From positions 310,001 to 374,000 of the forward strand of contig MCFL01000014.1 of assembly GCA_002102555.1 (NCBI GenBank): DNA of 64,000 nt, given 5' to 3'. Source of the DNA: Catenaria anguillulae PL171. Lineage: Eukaryota > Blastocladiomycota > Blastocladiomycetes > Blastocladiales > Catenariaceae. Below the pieces are notes generated by a model, which saw only the letters and a program-made list of their open reading frames with translations, ran no database searches and was not told where the DNA came from. Below, piece after piece: positions 55,160 through 64,000 of this stretch (the stretch's first letter is position 1; every line of letters starts with the position of its first letter). Made by a program: the position numbers and the translations under genes.

Positions 55160-57691
55160 TCACGACCCCGACCCCCACTTGAGAATGACGGGCTCGACCA
55201 TCTCGTCCCAGGCCACCTCAAGCGGTTCTGCGGCCGCCTGCTCGCCGCTCTGCACCGACTTGTCTCCATCATCGCCCAGCATAAACTTTGCCAACCCCGT
55301 CGGTCGCTTCCTCTTCTTGTTGACGGACCACACTGACCCTTGCTCGTCGTCATCCTCGCCCCACTGATCCACATCCATGCTATCGTCATCGTCCAACACA
55401 ACCTCTGGTCCCCACCCACCTGCAACCACACTTGGGCGTGCCCCAGTGCCATTGTCAACCGGCGCGGGCTTTGCCTTTGGTGGATCCGAAACAATGGGTA
55501 CAACCTTGACCGACGCGCCCTGCTCGGCACTGACCACCTCGTACTCGACATAATCCGACACCTCGGGCGTACACTGCGCGCTGAGCTGCATGCGCTTGAA
55601 CGCAATGCGCGACCCGGCGGGCATACCAACCCGCGTGGTGGGCGTCAGCTTGGCACACGTCGAGTATTCAACGGCCGTGTCCGCCTCGGCCAATGTCGTT
55701 GCAGACCCTCCCACATCACACTGGCCCTCCTCCTTGTCGTCCCCGTGCTTTGCTCGCCCCCCGCGTCCGCGTTTGCCGCGGCGCGTCTTCTTGGTGTGTT
55801 CCTGCTCGGCGTCGCCATGACGGAAGTTTGTGCCATTCGTCAGCGAGGGATCTGCGCACTTGGTCGCCGATCCGTTGGCGACGGCCGCATTGTGTGCCTT
55901 GGCCAGCTGCACGCGCTCCATTGACGGGGTGACGCGTTTGGCGGGAAAATGAGCCAGGTCGACGGCCGTGGCCCAAATGCGGCCCGGGCGCGTGATGGCC
56001 GTCGGGGCCGATGGTTTTGCGGGCGATGCAGCGTGTTTTTGCGGCGATGCTGGTGCGGGCTTGGTGGGCGACGGTGAGCGGGCAGAAGCAACAGCGGCGG
56101 CCGAGGATTTGAGGTTGGTGGCGGTAGCGATTGGGGCAGAGTCGGGGCCGCTGTCCGAGTCGCTGCTGCCTGAGCTGCTGGCTTGGGTTTCTTTGGATTG
56201 GGCGTCGTCATCGTCGCTGCTGCTCGACGAGTCGTTGCTTGCCTCGAAAGCTTGGTCGGACGAGGACGAGGACGAGGACGATTCGTCAGAGTCGGAGCTC
56301 GAGTCGGAATCCGAGGTGGTATCGGACCCAGAGTTTCCTACAAATGCAGCAATAAATGAGTCGGAAATGACATTCGAGTGGAAACAAAAAGAAAAAGCTT
56401 ACGAACCACGACTTGTCACGGACACATTGATCCTCGCCAACAAGTTATCAAAGGCTTGCGACACGCCATCGTCGCTGCTGTCATCGCCATGATCCCCCAT
56501 ACCAGCGGGCCCCTGACCCATGGGTCCAAACAAGCCCATCATGGTGGACGGCGACGAAATGGGTCGCTTGGGCTTGGGCTGGGCGGCACGCGCTTGCGAT
56601 TCAAGGTACGCCTGCAGTTCAAGATCGTCGTCGCCCGAATCGTCGTCGTCGTCGGCGTCGTCCTCGCTGTGGTCTGAATCGGAATCGACAAATGTGCCCA
56701 TAAGCCCGTTGCCCGTTGGCGTCACGTCGCCATCGCCGTCTTCGTCGTCGTCAAATGGGTCCAGGTCGCCACCCTCAAACGGATCCGCATCTGCTTCATC
56801 TTCAAAAGGATCCACGCGCGCAGCCTCCTCCTCCTCGAAATGGTCCACCTCTGAGTCAGATTCGTCATCATAGTCCTCCTGGTCGTCCGCACTGATGGCC
56901 TCGTAATCCGAATCCATGGACGACTCTGACGACGAGTCGCTTTCAATGACCTGGAGCTTACTGGCTGCCTTGGCGGCACTCTGTCTCCGTTTCCGCCCAA
57001 TTGACTGGTCCTCCTTGTCACTCTGCACTTGGCGCATTGGTTCCTGCGTAGGCAAAACCGATTCAATCAAGCCAGCAATCCTGCGCGTGACGGTTTCGGC
57101 AATCTGATGCACCAACAAGGGGTCTGCCTCGGGCGGCACCGCCGCGGCCTGACTTGGCTGGCCGGCTGATCCAGGGGCAAGCGACGGCAAGGGATCCACG
57201 GCATTGCGCCTGCGCTTGAGCGAAGGGCCACGCGGTCGGGCGGGCACGTTCGATTTGGAATCCGAGTCTGAGGACGATTCGGAAACCGAGTAACTGGACC
57301 GCTTGCGCTTCTTTCCAGGCAACGGCTGCGCGCTGAAACTGGAGCTGGCGAGCTCGTCCGCGGTGGGCAACGGCAGCCTGCGTCCGGGCGGTCGCGGGAC
57401 GTATCGGACCGTGACCTGGTCGCCTGGCTGGAGGAGGTCAGCGACCGGGTCGGTTGCGGGCAAGAGAAAGTCGTTGGAGAGGTACAGGCGCGGGACCGGG
57501 TGTGCTGGGTGCAGGGCCAGAGAGAAGCGGGAGGCGATCAGGGTGGCGAGATGGTGGATGGTGGACGGGGCGGCGCTGGCGGCGGCTGGGAGGGCGAGGA
57601 CGACGCGAGAGGGCGGGTCAGACCCGGAAGCGGCGGGTGCGCCAGAGTCGGAGGCGCTCGTGTCTGGAACGAGGGTGAGAAAGAGCCGCAT
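55160..57691 (-). CDS. Coilin-like protein (Cajal body scaffold)
   Basis: Coilin organises Cajal bodies, where spliceosomal snRNPs mature. Exons 57691-56407 and 56337-55160 (69-nt intron, phase 1) give 820 residues from MRLFLTLVPDTS. The frame extends upstream to 57847, but that start is not ATG. The N-terminal ~110 residues fit the coilin ubiquitin-like self-association domain: LATLIASRFSL, then LYLSNDFLLPATDPVADLLQPGDQVTVRYV. The middle is disordered, with basic KKRKR and long Asp/Glu/Ser tracts. A RG-rich box (RRGKRGRGGR, ~615) precedes the C-terminal Tudor-like block PAGSRIAFKRMQLSAQ..PEVSDYVEYEVVS (~660-740), close to coilin's IAFKLLELTxNYxPEVSDY. Order and three independent landmarks agree. 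Yeasts lack coilin. Confidence 0.8.
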
Positions 57692-58151
57692 GTTGTTGTT
57701 GTAGTGCTTGGTGATGAAGAGTGATGTGATTCGATCCGCCCTGAAATGCTGTGGTTTGCGTGGATTGCATGCAGGTTGAGGTGCCGTGACGTGGAATGGG
57801 AGAAGACTGATCCAGCAAATGAAAAGGGGAAATGCAGCAGGTGACAAGTGTCGTCGCCGTCTTCCCAGTCTGTCAGCAAATGGTCAGTAGCGAATGAGTG
57901 AGAGTTGCCGTCCATCCCTCGATCTGTATTTGTACTTTTTTTTTATTTTTGGTGCCGACTCTGTGTCGACTCTGATCGCGATCGGCGACACATTTAATTG
58001 AAATTGTTATTGATGCAAGTGAAGCTCGCCCATTCTCCTCTCATTAGCAGCTATCGCCCCACTCCCCACATCACACATTCAAGCACATTCCGTGACGCTG
58101 GCCGTTCCCCCCGCTTTGACACAACCCCATTCACCACCCTCTCCCACCACC
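57692..58151. other. Intergenic region between coilin (-) and the copia gag relic (+)
   Basis: Should contain the coilin promoter. A T9 run is at about 57938-57946. I could not identify an LTR before the gag relic. Confidence 0.4.
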
Positions 58152-59402
58152 ATGACGACCGAATTCAAGTTCAACCGTGACCTGTCTTCGACAACCTCAA
58201 GATCAACGGCGAAAACTTCCTCCCCTGGGACGACGACCTGCTTGGCTATGCCAAGATCCGTGGCCTGGAACACACCTTGGATGAGGCCACGACGAACGAC
58301 GCCGACGGCACCCCCGAAGCAACCCGCCGCCGCGAGCAAGACGACGCAGCCATGCGCGTCATCATTGACGCGCATCTCGACGATGGCTTGCGTGCGTGAC
58401 GTGTACCATGACGTCCGCAACCCGGCAAAGGTCCGGGCGGCAATCAAGGACAAGTTTGCCCTGGCGGTCAAGGCCATGACGGCCCAAGTGCAGCAAGAAT
58501 TTCGCGCGTTTGGCGTGGATCGTTGCGGTTCGCTGGACGAATACGAAACGAAGCTCGCCGCCCTGACCAAGAAGATGAAGCTATGCGGCTTCAAGGGCGA
58601 CGTGACCGAAACCGAGCTCATCTCCAAGACCGTGGAAACGCTCGGCGACGCAAGCCTGAGGACGATGCTGCGGTCGAAGGGCCTCACGTCGTTCAACCAA
58701 CTCATGCTCGAACTGCGCGAGCACGAGACCACGGACAAGGTGGCGCACTAGCGCGCCCGCATGATCAGCAAGACGACGGCTGCCGAGGTGCACGCGACCA
58801 CGGCCAAGACTGGCGCCAGCCACGCCCATCCGTACGCCGGCGACCAGCGGGGCCAAAGGAGGAACCCCAAGGCGGGTAGGCGCGCGCCCAAGGACATGTC
58901 CAGGGTGAAGAGCTTCGCGTGTGGCGTCCAGGAGACGGGGTTGTGTACCTCACCAACGGCGGAAAAGCTCTTGCGATTGGACGGTTGTGTCACATGGTTC
59001 AGTTCTCACATCAGGGAAAGGACCAGAACTGGGTTGTCGTTCAGCGTATGGAAGTCATGCATCAAGAAATGGCAGCCAGTACGCGGGCACATTGGCAGGG
59101 ACTGCACGGCGTCGGCCGCGGCAAAGGCCGCGTACCAGCAGAGCCGGGCTAACGAGGCCGGCAGCGCTAGGCGGGCGCAGGCCAACAACATCGAGGTGGC
59201 GTTGGGTGCACAAGGCATCATGGCGTTTGGTGAGGTGAATTGCGTGGACGTGACTGGTCCCTTCACCCTGCCGACCAGGGACAAGCCGGCAGTGTTTGGT
59301 GGTGAGGCGTACGCGGGCGAAGGCTCGAGCGCGACTGACGACCCGATGGAGGTCGATGACGAAGGTTCCGTTGCGGCGGGCAGTGGCCAGGAGGAGTCTG
59401 TT
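58152..59402 (+). pseudogene. Ty1/copia-type gag relic, frameshifted
   Basis: ATG 58152 opens a frame whose beginning is out of register. The frame one base over, from about 58180, reads LKINGENFLPWDDDLLGYAK, the canonical copia gag start (L-x-G-xNFxxW), and continues to AMRVIIDAHLDDGLRA near 58395. The original frame then resumes with VYHDVRNPAKVRAAIKDKF, and on to LAALTKKMKLCGF and ELREHETT, typical of the UBN2/gag-polypeptide core, ending TAG at 58749. After that stop a further frame runs to 59402 and includes PVRGHIGRDC, reminiscent of a decayed CCHC zinc knuckle. No protease, integrase or RT follows. Confidence 0.72.
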
Positions 59403-59621
59403 TGACGACTGCCTCCTGGATTGTGGGACGACGCATTGTGTTTTGAAGAGCAAAAGGTTGCATCCAGCGTTGCATCGATTGCTGCTTTCATAAATGAATC
59501 ATCTCCTTTCACTCCAAATCACAACAACCGAATAAAGCTTCCAAATCATGCACACATGTGCATGCATTCATCAATAACACTCTCCGCATCATTACTCCTG
59601 AAATCGGCACACTCAAACACC

Positions 59622-60407
59622 ATGACGGACCGCTCCCGCTCCCGCTCGACCTCACCCCCTGCCACCGCCACCGGCCCACGGATCTCGCCGCACGCCTACT
59701 TTGCCGCCCTGCTCCACGCCTTCAAGCATGTCGACAAGCCCATCCTGGGCCTGCTGCTCGCCCCCGCCAGCAACCCAACGCTCGTCTCGCGCACCATCCC
59801 GCTCACCCACTCGCCGCTTGCGCGTGCGGCCTCCACGCTCGATCTCGCCTCGGCCATGCTGCCGCATGCACTCAATGAGGCTGGTTTGGTGGTTGCGGGC
59901 GTGTACGTGTCGCCACTGGCGGGAACAACGCCAAAGGGTAAGGAGGTGCCGCTCGATGCCAGTGTGTTGGCGGTTGCTGCACAGGTCCTTGAGCAACTTG
60001 GCGCGCGCAATGGCTTTGTTGCTTTGGTAAATCATGGACATGCTTTTTTCGTTTGCTTCTGTGATTGTGGCAAAAGTCTCACTCGACGCCATCTTTCAAC
60101 TTATAGCTCGATACAGCAAAGATCGTCGACCATTCAGTCATGGCGCTGTCTTCCGCCACATCGGGCATCCGGTTCGTTGCCTTTTCTGCACAACAACTCT
60201 CCCCAACACACTTCTGACTTGTGTTGTGGTTGACCTTCTTTTAGGCTAACCTTCCACGCGCCACCATCCACCCTCAAGCGACTCGTTGACGTGCTCCCCG
60301 TGGCCGAAGACTTTTTCGATTTGGATGACCATTTTGAAGACATTTCGCGCGATTGGATTGCCAATCCATTGGTGTGGCGACTTTTGGACAACGTCTTGCA
60401 AGAGTAG
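59622..60407 (+). CDS. ER membrane protein complex subunit 8/9 (EMC8/EMC9, UPF0172)
   Basis: Cytosolic cap subunit of the EMC, the ER insertase for membrane proteins. Exons 59622-60026, 60107-60171 and 60245-60407 (introns 80 and 73 nt, phases 0 and 2) give 210 residues, matching the family's ~205. It has the MPN/JAMM-like fold start ISPHAYFAALLHAFKHVDKPILGLLLAP, the block IPLTHSPLARAASTLDLA, VVAGVYVSP, and the C-terminal signature FFDLDDHFEDISRDWIANP (human LVDFDNHLDDIRNDWTNP). It lacks the catalytic JAMM residues, as expected for EMC8/9. The earlier frame opening at 59421 is non-ATG. It converges on XRN1. Confidence 0.93.
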
Positions 60408-60626
60408 CGGAAAACGGGCAGGCCATTGGGTCGTGCGGTGCAGACATCAAAATACATTCCAGCCATTTTGCAAGCAAATATGCTAAGAGTTTGAGATCGT
60501 TGAATATCATGATGATACTAACTGTCAGGTGGAGAGTACGCAAAAAAAAGGAACAATACAACAGAGAAAAAAAATCAACCAAAACAAAAGAAAAATCATC
60601 ACCCTAATCAATCCTGATCCCTCTCT

Positions 60627-63600
60627 TTACTCTCCACCCTGCTGCTGCTGCTCCCCACCGGCACCATTCGCCTTGCCCTTCTTGCCACCTTTCTTTGCAT
60701 GCGGCCGTGCCTGCAAACTGCCCGACTGCATCAAAAATTGCTTGTTGCGGTGGCGCTTCTTCTTTCCTGGCGAATCCGTCGCCTCCTTGGCGTCTGCAGC
60801 ACCATTGGCCGCATCATCCACATCTGTTGCTGCGGCAGCAGCATCACTGGTCGAAACAAGAGCCGGCGTGGCAGTCGCCGGTGCAGGCGACACGACCGTC
60901 GCGGCGGGCGCGGCCGCTACGGGCAAGGGCACGGGCACGGGCACAGTCACAGGCAGAGGCAAGGGCACCTGGCCGGGCACCGCATACGGCGTGTACATGG
61001 GCATACCAGAAATGCCCGCGGGCCCCGTCCCGGGCGGCGGAAGCATCATGCCCATCAGGTGCGGGTTGTAGGCCGTGGGCGGCATTCCACCGTGCATTTG
61101 CATTTGTAGCTGCAACATGGTCATGGTTGGATTCGGCTGCATCCCGTAGGCCGCCAGGAGGTGTGCTGGCGGCGCATACGGATATTGCACGTGTCCGGCG
61201 GGGACAGCTGCTCCAGACGCAGGGACTGGGGTAGGTGCGCCCGAGACAACAGGTGGCGGGGGTGGTGGGAACATGGCAGCAATGGGCCCGGGCAACGGGA
61301 TCGGCGGTCCAGCCGATGTGGTTGGGGACGCGAGTTTGGGCGACTTCGGGCCCGTGGCGGCCGCGGAAGGAGCACTTGTGGCCGTGGGCGACTTTGGCAT
61401 CGAGGGCGAGGTCGGAGACAAGCCCGACGGGGTGAAAGGCTTGGCGTTGAGGTTGAGCAATTGCTTGAGCGACGACGTGAGCATGGCCGCACTGGTCGAC
61501 GTTGGCGAAGTCGGCGCTGCGGTGGTGGTAGCACCCGCCGCAGGCGGTGCGTGCTGTTGCTGCTTGAGCATGGCCAGCAGCTGTGCGCCATCAATCACGG
61601 GCTGCTGTGCGGCAGCACCGCCATGCGCCAATGCCGAGGTCGGTTTCGACGCCGTTGGCGTCTTTGATTGCGTCCGTGGTGACGATGTAGCCCGCTTTTC
61701 GAGCTTTTGCGGTTTCGCTGGCGACGACTGGGGGCGAATGTGGTATACTTGGCCGAGCGAGTTGGACTCTGCAGCCGCGGGGCCATTGGCCGTCGCGAGG
61801 CGCGTAGGCGACACGGTGGTGCGGCGGGGAGGGCGCCACGCGGGTTCTGCGGGCGCAGCTGCTGGGCGAGGCTGTTGTTGTGGTTGTTGATATTGCTGCT
61901 GCTGTTGCTGGGGCAAGAGTTGCTGAAGCTTGTCTGGGGATGGGATCGTCGTCTTCATCCACTTGAGCTTGCCCTGCGGCTTGCTTAGGTTGAGCAGCTC
62001 ATTCTTGCGCACAACCAGGCCTCGCAAATCGTTGCATCTACTCACAAAAACGACCGTGCAAGCATCAAGTCAGTTTCACAAAACAGAGGAATAGAGCAAC
62101 TGTCCACACACACAAAAAAAAATACGTACCGGCCATGCAGATTGGACCCGCCCATGAACGTATCGTCAAACAGAATCTCAACATACTCGCCCTCGACACC
62201 AACCACATACCCATGTGCACCCAAAGGAGCCTTGCCTCGATCCGACACACAAAGGACTCGATCACCAATCGCAAACTTGTGGTCGATCAAAATGAGCGGG
62301 GCAAACTCGGACTTCATAACAAACTCGGCTGGCACATCCTTGAGGTAATGCATGTTGGGCGGACCCGGTGGCGGACGACAGCGCAGTTTATCCTCGAGCG
62401 TCTTGATCTGATCCGCATCCATGGCGTCTGCAGTGAGCGGCACCTGGCTAAACTCGGCCACGGGCGACGCGCGAATCCAGTCGCGGATGGTTTGCAACTT
62501 GTCCTTGGCGACGGCCTCAGGGAAGAAATCAACGTCGCGGTACATGGACGAATTGGAACCGGATTCCGGATTCGAATTGAGGCGGTTGACAAAGTCCGGG
62601 AAGGCATCGCAAAACGACTGGATCAACGTGACGGCCTTGCGCGAGTACTCCCACCCGTTCTCCATGGACTTGCGCGTGTACCCGAGAATCTTGTACCCTT
62701 TGCCCTCAAACTTCATTTGCAATCCCAAATTCCACCTGGGTTCGCGGTCGCGCGAAGGAACCGTCGTCATGACCACGTGCAGGGACGACGTCAAGCGACT
62801 CAAGGCAAATGGCGACAGCTTGACACGATGCGCCACCTTGTTGGCTGGCAAGTAATCGTCCTTGTTGCCCTTGTGGATCCGGTGGCCCAGTGTCATGTAG
62901 TCCTCGACTTGATCCTCGGGCACACCATCCAACATCAACCGCGTCTCAATCACGCGTAGCTCCAAATTACCCTCCTTGCTCACGCCGGCAACCATAGCAG
63001 GCGACCCATACCAAGCCTTTCCCAAGTAAAACACGCGCGTGTTGGGCGGAAACTCGACGGCCAGCGGCAAGGCCTTCTTTTCAACAAACCGCGGGTCCAC
63101 GTACCCAACATCCTTGCTTTCGACCACGAGCTGCCACGGGTACCAAATGACCTCATCCTCATACAAGCGTTGCGTGCGCCCGTCGAGCGTGCGCTCCATG
63201 CCCTTGATGACACGCACCCCAACCATGAGCGACACGTCGTCCATGACCACACCAAACCGGCGCGACCGCCATTGAACGAGGTTGCGCCCGCGGGCGGCCC
63301 ACACGAGCTGGTCATTGTCGGAGCTGGCCCAGGACTTTGCCGACTTGGGGGTGCCCTTTTCGTACACTTCTTCCCAATCCGCCACTTTCTCGACGAGGCC
63401 CTCGACTAAGAATGGCCAGTCGACGAAAATGGGCTTGCCGAGCACTCGCTTGGCGACATCCTTTGCCCTGGGCTGATCCTTGGTCACGGTAATCACGACC
63501 GTCTCGTTGCGACTCTCCATCTGGAACACCTTGACACCATGAACACCAATCGTGGCCACGTGCGGCACCAAATGCAAAGACGGGAACCCACACATGGGCT

Positions 63601-64000
63601 TGACGCCGTCACACAACCCGCGCTTGTACCCAGAGGCCGGGACCTCGGGCAGTGTAAACACCTCGTCCTTGCACCGCGCGCCAACGAGCGGTGGAAACTT
63701 GCCCGGCATGGAGCTTGGATACGTGAGGTCCTTTGGCGCATTGGGATCAAACGTGTACACGTGCGCATTGCCAAACGAGTTGCGCATTCTTTCCTCGGCA
63801 GAAAGTCGGGCCTCCTTTGTCTGAATGGCCTTGAGCAGCCGGTCTTGGTCAATGAACGGGATCTTGACAACGGCCTCCCAATCGGCCTTTTTTCCGTTCA
63901 AGTCTTGCTCGAATTCCGTCGGGTAAAAGTCAATGATGGGCGAGTTTGGGTCCGTCATGAGCTCTTGCAGTGGATCGGGTAAGTGCGAGCGTGAAAAGGC
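60627..64000 (-). CDS. XRN1: 5'-3' exoribonuclease XRN1, C-terminal portion (runs off the window)
   Basis: Cytoplasmic enzyme that degrades decapped mRNA. The frame is open to the right edge (AFSRSHLPDPLQELMTDPNSP), so the 5' part with the catalytic nuclease core lies outside. Visible from the left of the protein: the block SPIIDFYPTEFEQDLNGKKADWEAVVKIPFIDQDRLL, D1/PAZ-Tudor and winged-helix regions (GVHGVKVFQMESRNETVV), and an SH3-like domain ending SNLHGR. A 92-nt intron (62129-62038, phase 2) joins this to RCNDLRGLVVRKNELLNLS. The remaining ~460 residues are Gln, Pro and Ala low complexity with a basic KKKRHRNKQ and Lys/Gly-rich end, equivalent to the disordered decapping-factor-binding tail. 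Stop at 60627. Confidence 0.95.

Overview
The window is nuclear DNA of a fungus. Genes carry short GT-AG introns (mostly 64-117 nt), the protein set is eukaryotic (Ste50-type adaptor, Rom2-type RhoGEF, Sed5-type syntaxin, mitochondrial octapeptidyl peptidase, XRN1, RPB4), and coding sequence is GC-rich. Several genes that yeasts lack are present: coilin, acylaminoacyl-peptidase, EMC8/9, a ZNF207/BuGZ protein and an extended MEMO protein. This fits an early-diverging, probably zoosporic lineage (Blastocladiomycota or Chytridiomycota) better than an ascomycete, but that placement is inference only.

Layout. 0.4-3.1 kb: a proteasome chaperone (PSMD5-like, +) converges on isopentenyl-diphosphate isomerase (-). 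3.1-9.9 kb: gene-poor stretch with relics of a Ty3/gypsy element (protease piece near 4.8 kb, integrase tail near 7.4 kb) around an unknown decayed spliced ORF. 9.9-17.2 kb: three + strand metabolic genes, inositol-3-phosphate synthase, NAD-glycerol-3-phosphate dehydrogenase and acylaminoacyl-peptidase. 17.4-23.6 kb: a RhoGEF and a syntaxin on the - strand. 24.2-33.8 kb: mitochondrial intermediate peptidase (+), RPB4 (-), a SAM-RA-SH3-SH3 adaptor (+) and a MEMO protein (+). 34-37.3 kb: an unknown coiled-coil gene with a broken inverted copy, then a DIRS-like reverse transcriptase relic. 38.1-50.6 kb: BuGZ (-), a SNF2-RING helicase (+) and a Q/S-rich putative regulator (-) that I assemble from six phase-matched exons separated by unusually long introns. 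50.6-53.8 kb: no gene I can support. 53.8-64 kb: a small membrane protein (-), coilin (-), a broken Ty1/copia gag (+), EMC8/9 (+), and the C-terminal two thirds of XRN1 (-), which runs off the right edge.

Themes. Polarity and MAPK signalling (RhoGEF, Ste50/Ubc2-type adaptor), secretion and ER (syntaxin, EMC8/9), RNA metabolism (RPB4, XRN1, coilin), and phospholipid or osmolyte precursors (INO1 beside GPD). There is no sign of functional clustering beyond that.

Two otherwise conserved genes (acylaminoacyl-peptidase, BuGZ) contain apparent one-base deletions in G/C-rich runs, which look more like assembly indels than real lesions. All exon borders here were derived by hand from splice consensus, reading phase and family similarity. 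No database search was run. The strongest candidates for novelty are the fungal coilin, the Ubc2-like adaptor architecture, the Q-rich long-intron gene and the inverted coiled-coil pair.
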